Under the pieces are notes generated by a model. It saw only the letters and a list, made by a program, of their open reading frames with translations, was not told the origin of the DNA and did not search any database. 64,000 bases of DNA from Arenicola marina (Eukaryota > Annelida > Polychaeta > Arenicolidae). The stretch's first letter is position 1; every line of letters starts with the position of its first letter. Shown here in pieces: positions 37,240 to 49,931 of the stretch. Location of the stretch: assembly GCA_964019135.1 (NCBI GenBank), contig CAXHSH010000293.1, forward strand, positions 62,001-126,000. The letters run 5' to 3'. A program made the translations under genes and the position numbers.

Positions 37240-38015
37240 GGACATATGAATGAGGTGGGGTCCTAAAAAAAAATTAATGTAATTCGATACTGGCGCCGAT
37301 ATGGAAATTTGTTATGCAATAGACTTATGGCTGTTATTTACCTGAATTTCGCTTTTGAGACTGTCCCTTAAGTGTGGTGTTGACCCACGTGGATTATATT
37401 TATGTTTATTTCATATTGTGCAAGGGGTGTATTGACGTGTATTGTATGAATTTGTTTTGCTCGTGACGTGATTGAAGTGGCCCCTGCTGAACGACTCCAG
37501 TCGAGTCGGAGCGCACTGCTAGTGTTTTTTGTGATGAACGGTAACGTGCTGCTGCCTAGACGCAGTCAACCAAGACGGAGCCGAGTCCCCCTGCCCCGAA
37601 AATGCTATTGCCTTCGTGTGTGTGTCATATGACACACGTGTATTACTCCTGTGATCAAACACACGTCGCCAGTGCCTAAAATGTGTTTAGAGAAATGAAA
37701 TGAACATTGGGCTCGACTCACAACGCAACTCACAACGTAATTTAAAACGCCTTATGCATATTCATGTGGTGACGCTCTCGTGTTTTCCTCAGCACCTGTG
37801 CGCAAAGCTGTGCTGCGCTACCTTCACCCCATTTTCCATGCGATGTTCATTTTTATTCTTATTTGTTTATTGTTTGTTTATTGTACTGATTCGTTGTACG
37901 CGTTTTGAGTTATCGCCAGTCTGCGCTGTAAATACGATCAGCTTGATTCAAATCGACCTGAGTACAAATGGTAGAACCAAGGTAGTATGGAAAAATATAC
38001 ACTTGTACTTTTCAA

Positions 38016-38957
38016 ATGTTAGATGTGCATATCACTGAAAGTGAGGATTTTTTGATGAAATTTGGCGGTGTGGAGCAGAATTCTCTGCTCAATACATTGA
38101 AGTCGAATGATAGAAACGTAAGATATAACAATTCAGAGTTGGATTACATAAAACTATCACCCTATTACACAGAAGACCAATTCTTATCGACTCTCTGTGA
38201 GGGTCGGGGTGAATTCTCTATTATGAGCTTAAATGTCGCCTCTATATCATCAAAATTTGACGAATTCAAAGTGTTAACAGATATTTTAGAAAGTAAAGGT
38301 ATTGAATTATCTGCAATATGTTTACAGGAGAGTTGGCTGTCTGACGACTCTGACCTATCACTGTTTAACTTAGAGAATTATACACTTATCTCTACTGGGA
38401 AGTATTGTAGTGCTCATGGTGGACTAATTATATATTTAAACAACAAGCTTAAGTACAAAACTATTTCCCCACATGTTCGATCTGATATATGGGAAGGGCA
38501 ATTTATAGAAGTCGCGGGGCGGCACTCCACAGAGAAAAAAGTGATATTAGGAAACATTTATCGGCCTCCCCGTGATATAAATGAAAATTATATTCAGTTT
38601 ACAAAAGAATTATCTTCTACCCTTCACCATCTTGAGAAAAACCCTTGCGAGGTTATCATTGCAGGCGATTATAATATAGATCTTCTCAGTCTGAATGAAA
38701 AACCAGTTTTAAGTGAGTACTTCGACACCGTTCTTTCCCGAAGCTTTTTCCCCCTGATAACTCTCCCAACAAGACTGTCCAAATATAGGGGAACTTTAAT
38801 TGACAATTTTCTCTGTAAACTGACTCCGAACACATTAAGTACAACTGCTGGTATACTAATCAAAGGTTTGTCTGACCATTTGCCATATTTTATTTCCCTC
38901 AATCTTAATATCCGACTTTCTCACAAAACCCCGACCCATGTACAGGTAGAAAAATAG
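38016..38957 (+). CDS. LINE ORF2, apurinic-type endonuclease part
   Basis: Endonuclease/exonuclease/phosphatase fold that nicks the target for reverse transcription. Visible motifs: SIMSLNVASI (N of the active site), CLQESWL (Glu), GNIYRPP, IIAGDYNIDLL (D-x-N) and GLSDHLPYF (SDH). The frame ends at a TAG (38955-38957), but the reverse transcriptase frame continues in the same phase 21 codons on, so the two are one ORF2 with a single nonsense codon. Confidence 0.85.
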   Translation: MLDVHITESEDFLMKFGGVEQNSLLNTLKSNDRNVRYNNSELDYIKLSPYYTEDQFLSTLCEGRGEFSIMSLNVASISSKFDEFKVLTDILESKGIELSAICLQESWLSDDSDLSLFNLENYTLISTGKYCSAHGGLIIYLNNKLKYKTISPHVRSDIWEGQFIEVAGRHSTEKKVILGNIYRPPRDINENYIQFTKELSSTLHHLEKNPCEVIIAGDYNIDLLSLNEKPVLSEYFDTVLSRSFFPLITLPTRLSKYRGTLIDNFLCKLTPNTLSTTAGILIKGLSDHLPYFISLNLNIRLSHKTPTHVQVEK

Positions 38958-41186
38958 GACCAGAGTTCCCTTCTTAACTTTAAAGCACATCTTGCAAAGG
39001 CAGAAATTAGCAGTAAAATGGAAAATGATATGCACGCCGATCCAAACATCAACTACAAAATACTAGAGGATGTACTCACAAAGGCAAAGCGTGATCTCTT
39101 GCCAAGTAAACTAGTCAAATTTAATAAGCATAAACATAAGAAATCGGCTTGGGTTACGCAGGGAATTATCAAATCTATTTCCTTTAGAGACAAACTTTAC
39201 AGGCGGCTAAAAGCAACGCTACCAGATTCCATGCAGTATGGAACATTGAAGACGAATTTAAAGACTTATAACAAAATGCTAAAAAAGTTGATTGCACAAG
39301 CTAAAACTGATTATTACCTTAAACGCTTTGACAAGTGCAAAAATGACATTAAAGGAACATGGAGAGAAATCAAATGCTTACTGAATAATAAAAAGGACAC
39401 GAAATACTTTCCGGACTATTTTAATATCGAGGGCAAGCCGATGGAAAATAGACAACTGATAACAGATAAGTTCAATAATTTCTTCGTCAATATCGGCACA
39501 ACTATCTGCGGCAATTTAGATTGCGCAAACTCAACACCCTACAAGTCTTATTTGAAACCTCTACCCACATTAAATAAACTATGTTTCACAGAAGTAAATA
39601 AAGCCCAGATATTGGGGACCATAAATGAATTAAAATCCAAATCAAGTTCAGGTCACGATGGAATTTCGGTAAAATTGCTCAAGATAGTCAAGGAAGAATT
39701 ATGTGAGAGTATTACTCTGATAATCAATCAATGCCTAACGACAGGGATCTTCCCCGACCAGTTAAAACTTGCCAAGGTAATTCCAGTCTTCAAAAAAGAT
39801 GATAACACAAATATCGATAACTATCGACCAATATCTCTATTACCAGCAATTTCTAAAATCTTCGAGAAAACTATATTTACTTTCTTGTATGACCATTTTC
39901 AGAAGCAAAAACTCTTTAACTCTAACCAGTATGGGTTCAGAAAGAAGCACTCCACTGAACATGCTACATTAGAACTGATAGACAGAACTATACAAAAGCT
40001 TGATGAAGGAAAAATTCCTATTCATATATATCTGGATTTATCCAAAGCATTTGATACATTAAATCATAACATTTTATTAAACAAACTGCATCATTATGGC
40101 GTATCTGGAACTGCTCTAAATCTCCTAAAAAGTTATCTTGATAGTCGCAAACAGTACGTTATGATAGATAATATACGATCTGAAGAAATGCCTGTCACAC
40201 GCGGGGTTCCACAAGGTTCAATCCTAGGGCCGCTCCTCTTTATAATCTATACCAATGATTTACCCCACGCCAGTGATGTTTTTAAGTTTATAGTATACGC
40301 TGATGATACTACACTGTTTAGTACACTGGATGCATCAATAACTGGGAGTAAAAATGAAGCGCAAAACATAAATGATGAATTATCCAAGATAAACAATTGG
40401 TTAAAGGTAAATGATCTGTGCCTAAACATAGCAAAAACTAAATACATGGTACTCTACAAGCCCCAAAAAAATGTAAAAATTCCAGAACTATACATTGCCA
40501 GGAACAAACTAGAGTGCGTCGATACCTTTGATCTGCTAGGACTAACAATAGATAAACATTTAACATGGCACAGCCATACAAACAAACTTGCTGCAAAACT
40601 AAGCAAAGTTGTTGGTATCCTAAAGAGGCTAGGAAACTTCCTTCCCCAACACATACTGTATACCATATATATGTCACTGTTTCAGAGTCAACTATATTAC
40701 TGCATTCTGGCATGGGGATATCGAGTTGACAGGTTATTTAAAATTCAAAAACGGGCAATTAGGATTATAACAAAAAGTCATTATATTGCACACACGGACC
40801 CGCTATTCAAATATCTCAAAATCTTGAAACTAAAAGATATACATACATTACAACAACTAAAATTTCACCACCAATTCATAAATAATAACCTACCAGCTTA
40901 CTTTCTCGAACACATGACATTCCTAAAGATAAATGACTTACATAGTCATAACACAAGACAAAACCACACATTTCATATCCCGACTACCAAACACAAATTC
41001 TGTCAACTTACTTTAAGACATAGTCTCATCCATCACTTAAACAACACCCCCTCGCATATCATTAGCAAAGCAACCACACATTCGCTGAAAAGTTATGCGT
41101 CTCATATTAAGGTTCATTTATTAATCGGTTATAAGGAATGTTGTGAAGCCTCATATTGTTATGTCTGCCACACACTGACGGAATAG
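38958..41186 (+). CDS. LINE ORF2, reverse transcriptase part
   Basis: Non-LTR reverse transcriptase of the CR1/Jockey type. Motifs: NYRPISLLPAISKIFEK, QYGFRKKHSTEHA, LDLSKAFDTLNH (first catalytic Asp), RGVPQGSILGPLLF, and FIVYADDTTLF (catalytic YADD), followed by a thumb and C-terminal region (LGLTIDKHLTWHSH). It is in frame with the endonuclease across the TAG at 38955. The ATG at 39018 is probably not a natural start. Otherwise intact through residue 722, ending at a TAG. Confidence 0.88.
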   Translation, partial: DQSSLLNFKAHLAKAEISSKMENDMHADPNINYKILEDVLTKAKRDLLPSKLVKFNKHKHKKSAWVTQGIIKSISFRDKLYRRLKATLPDSMQYGTLKTNLKTYNKMLKKLIAQAKTDYYLKRFDKCKNDIKGTWREIKCLLNNKKDTKYFPDYFNIEGKPMENRQLITDKFNNFFVNIGTTICGNLDCANSTPYKSYLKPLPTLNKLCFTEVNKAQILGTINELKSKSSSGHDGISVKLLKIVKEELCESITLIINQCLTTGIFPDQLKLAKVIPVFKKDDNTNIDNYRPISLLPAISKIFEKTIFTFLYDHFQKQKLFNSNQYGFRKKHSTEHATLELIDRTIQKLDEGKIPIHIYLDLSKAFDTLNHNILLNKLHHYGVSGTALNLLKSYLDSRKQYVMIDNIRSEEMPVTRGVPQGSILGPLLFIIYTNDLPHASDVFKFIVYADDTTLFSTLDASITGSKNEAQNINDELSKINNWLKVNDLCLNIAKTKYMVLYKPQKNVKIPELYIARNKLECVDTFDLLGLTIDKHLTWHSHTNKLAAKLSKVVGILKRLGNFLPQHILYTIYMSLFQSQLYYCILAWGYRVDRLFKIQKRAIRIITKSHYIAHTDPLFKYLKILKLKDIHTLQQLKFHHQFINNNLPAYFLEHMTFLKINDLHSHNTRQNHTFHIPTTKHKFCQLTLRHSLIHHLNNTPSHIISKATTHSLKSYASHIKVHLLIGYKECCEASYCYVCHTLTE

Positions 41187-41308
41187 GTATTTAGCTTTCT
41201 TAAACTTTTACTTTGGATTGTCTGTGTTGTAGAAATTCGAAATACCATATTTGCTGTTGTAAATATATTATATAGTGCATATGAATTCGAAAACAATATG
41301 TTAGAATC

Positions 41309-41457
41309 AGTGTCGTTTTTAGCGTAACGTAACTGGCTTGTGTAACTGGCGTGTTTTTTTTTCCGTTTTTTCCCGTTTTTTTCCTCAGAATCAGTGTCGT
41401 TTTTAGCGTAACGTAACTGGCTTGTGTAACTGGCGTGGTTTTTTTCCGTTTTTTTCC
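41309..41457 (+). repeat. Two-copy ~75-bp repeat at LINE 3' end
   Basis: The block AATCAGTGTCGTTTTTAGCG + TAACGTAACTGGCTTGTGTA occurs twice, each followed by T-rich DNA. Short 3' tandem repeats are common LINE tails. Confidence 0.8.
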
Positions 41458-41750
41458 TTAAGTCCGGACTTAAGTAAGTAAACTTAAAAAGTGTGTTTCA
41501 CCAAGAGGGTTCTGAGTTTGCATTTTAGAAGTGTTGCGCCGGAAACGCTCTTCAAAATGTGCGGGTCAAAGGAGGAAGAAATGCGGCAATTAATGTTAAT
41601 AAACAACACGGAACGTCTGCTCACTTCCGTTACTATGGTAAACATTCCATTGAACATTTGGCGGCATTTTCACGCATTCAACACAAATCAAGTGATGGAG
41701 GCGGTAGTTTTTTTCAGTTTTGAGGGGCCCGTTTTGAGGCTAGAATTAAA
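41458..41750 (+). mobile_element. Left-end fragment of the 2016-type Harbinger element
   Basis: Homologous to 2108-2400 but lacking the outer ~95 bp, including the GGGCCCGG terminus; the LINE 3' end abuts it. A short frame (MCGSKEEEMRQ...) is present here but not conserved in the other copy, so it is not called as a gene. Confidence 0.55.
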
Positions 41751-41789
41751 TAAGCTGGATCCAGAAATATATGGCATGCCTGTAGTGTA

Positions 41790-42899
41790 GGTGGGGCCTG
41801 TATAATGCATCAGCCAATCATGACTTGTCATAAATATTTTTTTACACTGACAATATCGAGTAAAAAAACTTTAGTCGCTAAAGGCTGGATTTTTTTACTT
41901 CAACTTGGTCATTTTTTCGTGTGTCGCACCTATACTTTAGCATTTTCCTTGGATTTTAACTTCATTTTTTGAGAAGAAAGGAAGATAAAGCAGGTAATTA
42001 ATAGTAATCTCATATAGAAGTTTAATAGTTAAATAGATTTAAATAAAAATAACTTTGAAATAGCCAATATTTTATATTTTATCAACTTTCAAATATGTAA
42101 ATTTATTCATTTTCACAAAGTGACCAATTGATGTACCAAAATTTGAGACGAATGAATATTTTTTTGGTAAAATAACCTGTATCTCAGCAAACATAACAGA
42201 TAGAACAACAAGATAGATATCATTTCAAAGCACATTTATTGCTTTATATTAATAGTATATAATAAATAACAAAGATTTACTCATATATAATATAGCCTTG
42301 GTCAAGTTACCCAGGGGGTCATCAAATAATATTACAAAAAAGCTGTAAAAGGGGAAAAAAATCTGAAAATTATTCAGACAGATCAACTAATAAGCCTTTA
42401 GCACACAAATATACTAACATATATATGTTATTATTATATATGAGCTAGTATATCCATAATTTATATATAAAGTAACTTGTAGAAATCTAAAAAAGTCAGT
42501 TTCATATTACTAAAACATCACATTAACGAACGACTCATTTTTTATTGTTACCAAAAACTAATTAATTGGTACAATCTGTACTGAGAAGTAATTACTGGTT
42601 TAAGTAATCAAAGAATTGGAAGTGACACCAACCTTTCTTTGGAGAACAGCGCATTACAAAACATTCAATGTAGTTTACTAATTATCCTAGCATAATCATA
42701 TGCACACACCAAAACTTATGTTAATGGAATACTTTACTCGCATTGTTATCATATGTATATCTCTTAAGCTATGCATACTATGCAACTTTATTGATACCAT
42801 TGATTAATGATTACTTATTTATTACTGTTATTCAGCAGAACATGTAGTATAGATCTGGGATGTTACCCCAGGAAAGTTGTGCACTAGCTGCAAATATTC
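41790..42899. other. AT-rich 3' flank of the second transposase-like gene
   Basis: No coding signal on either strand. It may contain the polyadenylation region of the gene starting at 47333, and possibly the unseen end of its element. Confidence 0.35.
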
Positions 42900-45800
42900 T
42901 CACAGCAAGAGCCTTACATCGCCTTTCATATAATCCTCCAATACCGGCTCATCATATATGCTCTCTGTTACCTCCTCATCTTCGTCATCCTCATCGTCTT
43001 CTGCGTAGTCATACTGAATTGTGTGCAAAGTTGTCTCTGAATTGAATCCTAACACCTTGCCTGTAAACCAGTAGTCCTAGGATTAAAAAAAATATATGTA
43101 TGAGCAAAAGCCACCTAACCAGTTGGTGACGTTGCTCATACCTAGTGGCGATATTGAAACCAAACTGCGTCCCTTTCCGTCCTCCTCTGACGTGAACCGA
43201 TGGTCAATCGAGTGTCCATCAACCGGTAGCACCTCCAGGTCACCTTTCTCCATGTCATCTAGAAGTTCATACGTGTAGACTTTGTCGGGCTCAGCGTCAT
43301 ACCTGAAAAAGCCTTAAACTTCTTAGCCTCTTGTGATAACTTCTGAAAGATTTTTGCAATGAATGTAGGTGGTTAAACTTTTGCAATATAATTTGTTCAC
43401 ACACCACTTGGAAAGTAAAGCCCTATTGACATGCCTCACGGTGAACACGTATGTCGGCTGACCATTCCTCTTCTTTTCAACGTGCACGTCTGCCACAACA
43501 GCCAGATACCATGTCTCGGTGCCCTCCTCCTCACACAGATGACGGATACGTTTTCCAACGAGATCTTCCGGATCATTAATGTTGGTCAGCGGTGTGGGTG
43601 CCATCCTGTTCTTGGTTTGGAGAAGGCTTGTCTGTCGTCTCGATGTCTCGGTTTCTGCAAGGAGATGGAGAAACTTTATTTTTTCGGCCTGCAAACTTCA
43701 TCCGTCAGTATACTCACCCGCATATCCTGCTCCTGTGGTTGAAGCTCGCGTTCCTCGTCGGTTGCGATTCTGATGGCGCACTTCAAATTTTGGATGAGCT
43801 TGGGAACTGGATGTTTCTGTCCCTTCGAAGAGAAAGAAAAAATTTGATTTGAATTTTTGTAACCCAGGACGAATCGTCGGAAGCGGATTTGCACCTCCAG
43901 TGCCGAGCGCTGCTGGGCGCAACTCATCTGTGTCATCTGCTCATCCACTGCCTCTGGTGTGGTCCATAACCCGCCAACCCTTTCGATGTCCTTGGTACAC
44001 TGCTCTCGCTCTCGTTGGTCCTTCTGCTCTTTGTTGATCTGTCGAGTGTGCTGAACTGCCAATCTCTTTTCCTGTACGGCCGCCTTCTTTACCAGGTACT
44101 GTAAAATAACGGTTGCCGCATTTCACTCTATGTGTATTGAAAACATGTGATATTGAAAAAAACCCCATAAAAATCGTCTATCATACAGTGTTAAGTTGAT
44201 ACCTACCGCGTTGCGCTGAGACTTGACCGATTGTCTCGCCTCATCCATCAGATGTTCCTTCTTGTCACCTTCTAAACTGTTCAACCAGGTCGCCGTGTGG
44301 TTGCACTTCCACATTGTAAGTGCCTCTGGAAGAAAAACGCGTATTGTCAATGACTATAATCGGCAATATTCCGTTAAAGCTCTAAATGGCGCCGGTAAAT
44401 TAGAGCACTTACCAACAGCAATGGTGCTCGCACTTGGCATTGTCCTGAGTCGGTCCAACATTCCAAAGATGCGTTCGGGGCCTACGTTGGTACGGGGAAC
44501 ACTCCTTGCCTCTTCTAACAGGTCCTCGGAGGCGTTGTCAAACTTCCCACCCTCCAAATAATCGCCAAACTGCCTGTTTGTGACCACCTAATAGGAAGCA
44601 ACGCTATGGTTAGTGTTGTCATACGGAGTCGACTGATTGACTGCAACAATGCCAGAATTAAAGCGCAAATATTTACCACAAAGGACGAGAACAAGAGCTC
44701 CAGGGCCTGCCTTGTCATCTGTTGGACCGTCTGTGTGGCCGGGGCAGTCAGGGCAGTCAGAACAGTGTCCTTCTCGGGGGCTTCGTCGGTGAACAGCGGG
44801 GTTTCACCGCGTAGGATCGGCGTTGCGTCGTTCGACCAGTCCTGAAGTGGAATATGAGATAATCAAGTTATGAAGATAATCAAGAGGAGTTAATCAAAGA
44901 CCAATACGACGGTATCGCCCTAAGAGTATTTGTAACCAGATCGCTCTGCGATGACCAAAAATGATGCTTTACCTTGAATTTCCGGAAGATCTCCTGAAAC
45001 TTTGGCACCATCAGAAGAGCGTTGCCCTCCTTCTCCAGCTCTCTCCACAACGGGCCAGTCACAAGCTTGGACAGTAAACCCAGGGCTCGGCTTCCTGCCT
45101 GAAAGGTCGTTATTTGTAGGTCAGCGTTGACGGCTGCGAGTAAACGGTTATCGCTCCTATAACGACCAAAGAACAGTTTTGAGATGTGCGTAAAGAAAAT
45201 ACACCCCTGCGCCGTTGTAGAAAAGAATATTGAAACGGTTACCTTTGAAGGGTGCTAGTGGTACAGTTGTCTGTCCCTCCTGCTTGAGGAAGTCGCGGAA
45301 CTGTACCGGCTTACCCGACCTCTCGCACCCCCGATCTTGTATCGCCTTACAGACTGTGCGTATCAGGCGTGCTGTTCCGGACTCTCCTGGCTTGCTATAT
45401 CCACCGGGCAAAGATGTGGCTCCCACTGGCTGCTGGTTGTGCATGAGATTCTCCCACAGGTTCAGCGTCTTGTTGGCTTGCTCCGACAGACCTACAAGGA
45501 AATGTAAACCGCACCAGAAATTGTTCATGGCTGCGAACTTACCTTTTTGGTTACATGGAAGATCGTTGTAACCAGGTATCACCCTCGGTAGCAGCTCCTG
45601 GCGCCAAGCGTGCAGGAGGTCGTTTAAACGCTTGTTGACGCTCGCCTGGTCACTAATGGTGTTCTTCATTTTTGCGACGATGGCTGCCACTTCTTGCTGC
45701 ATGTCCTCGGAGAAGCGAGCTAAGTCGTCGATGACCACCTTCAGGAAATCCAGGTATGCGTTGGCGTCCCCGGTTGCCATGTCCCGCAGACCCGCCACCA

Positions 45801-47333
45801 TGCGTTCCCCATCCGGAAAAGACAAATAAACTGACCCGTAATGGTGACCGAATTTGGTTGTGCCGTCCGTTCCAACGGTAACGTTACCTGCAGACGATTG
45901 TAGCACCTCCTGCAGGTGTAGCATCGCGAGAGACCTGGCCTCTAGGATGAGGTACTTCGCACATGTTGCTTGAGGCATCCGTCCGACGGTTACACCGGCC
46001 ACCTTCTCCAGAACAGTCCTGTAACGCAATATCAACCAACTGAGATGCGACGATGTTCGTATAATTTCCCCCCTTGTCAAATTTCTAGATTTGTCCCTGA
46101 TATGCATCGTGTGCAGTACCTGATAATCTTCTCGATGTTCCTGGTTCCAACATTGAGGCTTAGCAGTTCCATGTAGACTTCCCGGATGACGTCGGTGTAA
46201 CGGCCATCCTCAAAAACCTGAACATCACCCTGCGCCATGAACTGCTGAACCTCCTCTTCATACGCAGCACACCTGCAGGATTAGGAGTCACATTAAACCA
46301 TTGTCTGAAGACATCGTTTGTCAAAATTATCAAGTATGTGAAACAAATTCACCGTACCTGTTCTGCCAAAAGTCTAACTGGGTATTCAGTTCGGCAATCC
46401 GTTCGTTGCCTCCGTTATCGGCAGCGCGCTGCCGATAAAAGTGCTTCAGCGATGCGCGTCGGTGCTTCTCCTGGTACAGCCTTGGTTCGGTGGTTGCCAA
46501 CTTGTCATCTTTCAGTTGGACCTCTCTCTCCAGGTTCTCAACCATCTGCTCGTGCGCTTTTAGTTGCCTTCGAAGGTCACCCGCTTCCGCTGTATTGGTG
46601 AATGTTTTCAATGAGTACATGTTTGACAAAGTGGAAAAAAGTGACCATCTTGCGTCATAAAGGAATTATCCTTACCAGTTGCCGCATCCAGCTTGGCCTG
46701 CTTCTTGTCGTTCTTCATTCGATAGTAGCGCTCCATTCTTTTCGTCTGGCGCAGCTGCTGCCGGACATCCTCCAGGCGGGCATTGCACGAAGACCTCTCC
46801 GCTCGCTTTGCCTTGAGACGCAGCAAAGTTTTTCTGCTGCAGCGCTCGGACCTGCGTTTCTAAGTCGCCTACCTGCTTCTGTAGCTGAATGCATGAGACT
46901 GAAGCAGGAGACTGTTCAGAACAGATAAGCTGGTCACTGTGAGTCAGACGGTCATCACTTGGAGCTACCGGCTGTGCCTCCTCACTTACCAAGAAAGGCT
47001 GAGACGCAAACTGCCGGTATGTGGACTTGTTCCGTAGTTTCTTCAGACGCCTACACTTCGACACCAACCGCAAAGCTCGCATCCACAGAGGCTTGGCATG
47101 AGTGCGCACATCTCTGGAAGGATTGAATGATTGAATTAGTGACTTAAAAAGACTTACCTTGTTGTCCTCAGTCTGAAGGGTAACGACCACCTCGCAGACA
47201 AGTTGGTTGCTGATGACGTCTTCAGACAATGTCCCACCCATCCAGGCACCGGTCTGAACCATGGTCCGTGTCAAGCCAAGCTGCTTGCATACTGTCGCGG
47301 CGTTACGACGGGAAGCAGCGGCGGGTCGCGAAC
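42900..47333 (-). CDS. Second transposase-like gene: coiled coil, RNase-H-like core, Tudor-like acidic C-terminus
   Basis: At least 12 exons: 47333-46677, 46589-46358, 46272-46120, 46018-45205, 45098-44973, 44841-44677, 44587-44413, 44325-44207, 44098-43718, 43631-43405, 43302-43142, 43076-42900. Most junctions are GT/AG and phase-matched; the 43631 acceptor is weak, and the last join is one base out of phase. Seen in order: a helix-turn-helix-like stretch (ATVCKQLGLTRTMVQTG); a Lys/Arg-rich coiled coil (LEDVRQQLRQTKRMERYY); a core with VTVGTDGTTKFGHHYGSVYL and NNFWCGLHFLVGLSEQANKT; KFDNASEDLLEEARSVPRTN; a helical basic region (INKEQKDQREREQ); a WYLAVVADVHV Tudor-like segment; and DYWFTGKVLGFNSETT before an acidic tail. 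Proteins of this type occur in many copies in marine invertebrates; a transposase role is inferred. One extra A in the A5 run at 46829-46833 shifts the first exon. The start exon was not found. Confidence 0.6.
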
Positions 47334-49920
47334 CTGCAATTTGGCAATTGTCTTATCCGGGGAGCCCTTTCTAGAAAGATTACGGTTGTTTTTTGTATAA
47401 AATAGGATCCCAAACTAGTGGAGGTCACAGTATTTAAATACAAACCAGTCATACAGTCACGTCAACTTGGCCCTGATCTGGGGGTGGGGGGTACTTAATA
47501 CATTGCTATTTAGGGGGGGGGGGCACAGAAAAGCCCCCTAAAATGCGCTCTCAATGATCGTTTTACCGCCGTCGACCAGCTCTATATCGTAATCCCATGC
47601 AGACCCATTCGGTTCATCATTTTCTTCTTGGCAAAACCTATCATATAAATGAAAACACATTTTGAGCCTCCCCCCCCCCGGACTAGGGGTGGGGGGTGGG
47701 GGCAGAGGAGGAGGACGACACGCCTCCCTAATATCCACAGGGTAACCGAGAGCTGAAAGCTTTGCATGTTGGGTGTGATTTTTAACGATAAAAGACTCAT
47801 TCCTCCCCCTCCCCCCGCCCTCTTTACCAAAATACTCAAAATCCGTGAATAATTAAGTCGGCCTTAACTTGATTAATATCTTAACCCCCACCCCCCACCC
47901 CCACCCCGTTGTGATATAGCTGTACAGACCCTTGCTTACTCGCATGATGGAAGCTCATTTTAACAACCCATATAACGACTAAATAAACTGCAAACCTGCA
48001 TAGATCCCCCACGTACAAACAAAATATGGCCAGGCATAGAGTCGGGCGCGCCAACTGCCATACAACAACTTCCATGTGCTCGGATAATGTATGCGTAATA
48101 TCATTCCACTCCGCAAACGAGGGACAAAACGACGAGGCCATATCGGTTGAGGGTGATGAGGCGCAGAGAGTGTTTAAAGAGTTTATTGATACGCGGCTTG
48201 GTATTTTAAATATCGATCTAAATTGGATACATCTGTTAACATTTGATTTCGGATAGAAGCAAGTACTTATATGAAACTAGTTTAATTGAAAAGTCTACTT
48301 AAATGTGTAATACTTTATTGCAACTTCACCCCTACGTATTTGCCTGAGGCTAAATGAGCACGGCCCAAAGCGGGCAGCGCGTCAGGACGAGTCCGATATG
48401 TGGAGAGGGGAGTAAGGTTGTGCATAAATTGCTTGCAATCTCCGAAGTCCGTTCATGATCGGATATATACCGCAAGTTGTGTACTTAAAAGATTAAATGC
48501 TATATGTTTTGGATCAATGTAAAGTAGCTCACACAAAACTAGACTAGCTTTGAAGAAACGGCACGACACGTACCTCCCTTCCCACCCTCAAAGCCGTCAG
48601 TCAGACATCTGAAATGGACTCGGCCATATTTAAATGTCACGCGTGACGTCTTTAAATGGCTGCTATTGTTGCGGTATTGCGTGTTTACTTTGGAATTATT
48701 ACTTTCAATTAAGATTATATGATATGAATCAATTAGAAATAGTTTATAACATTACAGCTGATATATATTATCACAGGCGTGGATGTCTTTAAAACCCTTA
48801 GAAGCCCCAAATGCTTGCGACTAGTGGCTGCGCTCGACAGACAAGAGGACAATCCTTGACCTTGTCAAAATGAATTTCGTCTGCTGAGAGCTTAAAGTCA
48901 AGGTTCATATGGCCAAAATTACCAATATTTTCCAACAAGACAGTATTTTCTACTTACCAGAAATGTTTTCCATGCTTTCTTGTGTAGTCTGAGTCACATG
49001 TTGAAACGTTCTTCACATCAGGTAGTCGCAAAATTCGCAAACTATGTCGGCGCAAAATCGTAGTCTGACAAGCGTAGTGGAGCGTTTGCCGGCAGAGAAA
49101 GTCGTGGCGCGAAACATGGAAACAACAGGTGTTTTGATTGGTCGCTGCTCTCTGCTATGATAAAATATATTAACCTAATTTATTCATATCTGTAGTCTTC
49201 AGTGTTCAGGCTGACTAGCGGTATGTGATACGGTCAGTTCTCCCATCGGATTTACACTTTGCTGTCGCTGAACTTTCTTTACACTGGTCTGAAGAAATGT
49301 TTTGGGATATTTAGAAGAGCGTATCACACATTACTGAAATAAGGAAGACATTCCCTTTGATATGGTATTCAGTTTATGAAAATAGATTAAGTAGAAGTGG
49401 CTGCTCCGAAGCCTCAAAGAACACATGAAAAAAATATAAAATCGCGACACACTTTTTGACGCGCCACCGCGATGCTCGATGCGCCACATTCACACGCTGG
49501 TCGTGTCATATATATGAATAATTGTAAGAATTTGAAATAACCACTTCATAAAACTTTCTTTATAGATCAGGGTGTCCAAATAGTGTGTATAAATATGAAC
49601 TATTTAACATGTAGTACCATTCTAACTTTGCCGATGCGTAACACGGCCAGCCGCGATCAAGTGGCCGTGCGTGCGAGCGTCGACCGCTCTAGCCATGTCC
49701 ATGGCCATGTCCCTGGGCATGGCCTGGGTGCCTCTCTGGGCACGCTCGTAAATGTTTCAGGGCTAGTCCATGGGCAGCTAAGTGTTAGACCGTTAGATAT
49801 ACTTTATCTAGGCCTCAAATAGGAACATTGATATAAGCTTATTGCTCTTCATTCATAAGTTTTATTATTGTTAAGTTACACAGAAGCTGGCCTTGAAATG
49901 ACACATTAATTTGACTTAAT
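47334..49920. other. Non-coding region between two transposase-like genes
   Basis: Contains C-rich and G-rich runs (47512-47521, 47670-47705, 47884-47910) and AT-rich DNA. Short frames at 48026-48256 and 49583-49822 show no domain and no splice context; they are not called. The first exon(s) and promoter of the minus-strand gene should lie here, as should the missing start of the Myb-like gene. Confidence 0.35.
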
Positions 49921-49931
49921 TGTATTTGCAG

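Larger units (their letters stand above)
36058..41459 (+). mobile_element. Near full-length non-LTR retrotransposon (LINE)
   Basis: It holds a 5' region, ORF1 (36331-37239), a spacer, the ORF2 endonuclease (38016-38957) and reverse transcriptase (to 41186), and a 3' region with two copies of a ~75-bp unit (from AATCAGTGTCGTTTTTAGCG at about 41309 and 41387). The left limit is where the Harbinger homology ends. The right limit is where CTTAAGTCCGGACTTAAG begins. Confidence 0.75.

Noticed and set aside
47114-47157. Intron within the second transposase-like gene (GTAAGTC...CCAG)
   Set aside because: Only 44 bp and not phase-compatible, while the frame is open straight through.
48026-48256. 76-codon frame as a small gene
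   Set aside because: No domain, no splice context, average composition for random frames.
49583-49822. 79-codon frame as first exon of the Myb-like gene
   Set aside because: It does not resemble the Myb N-terminus, and no donor joins it to 49932 in phase.
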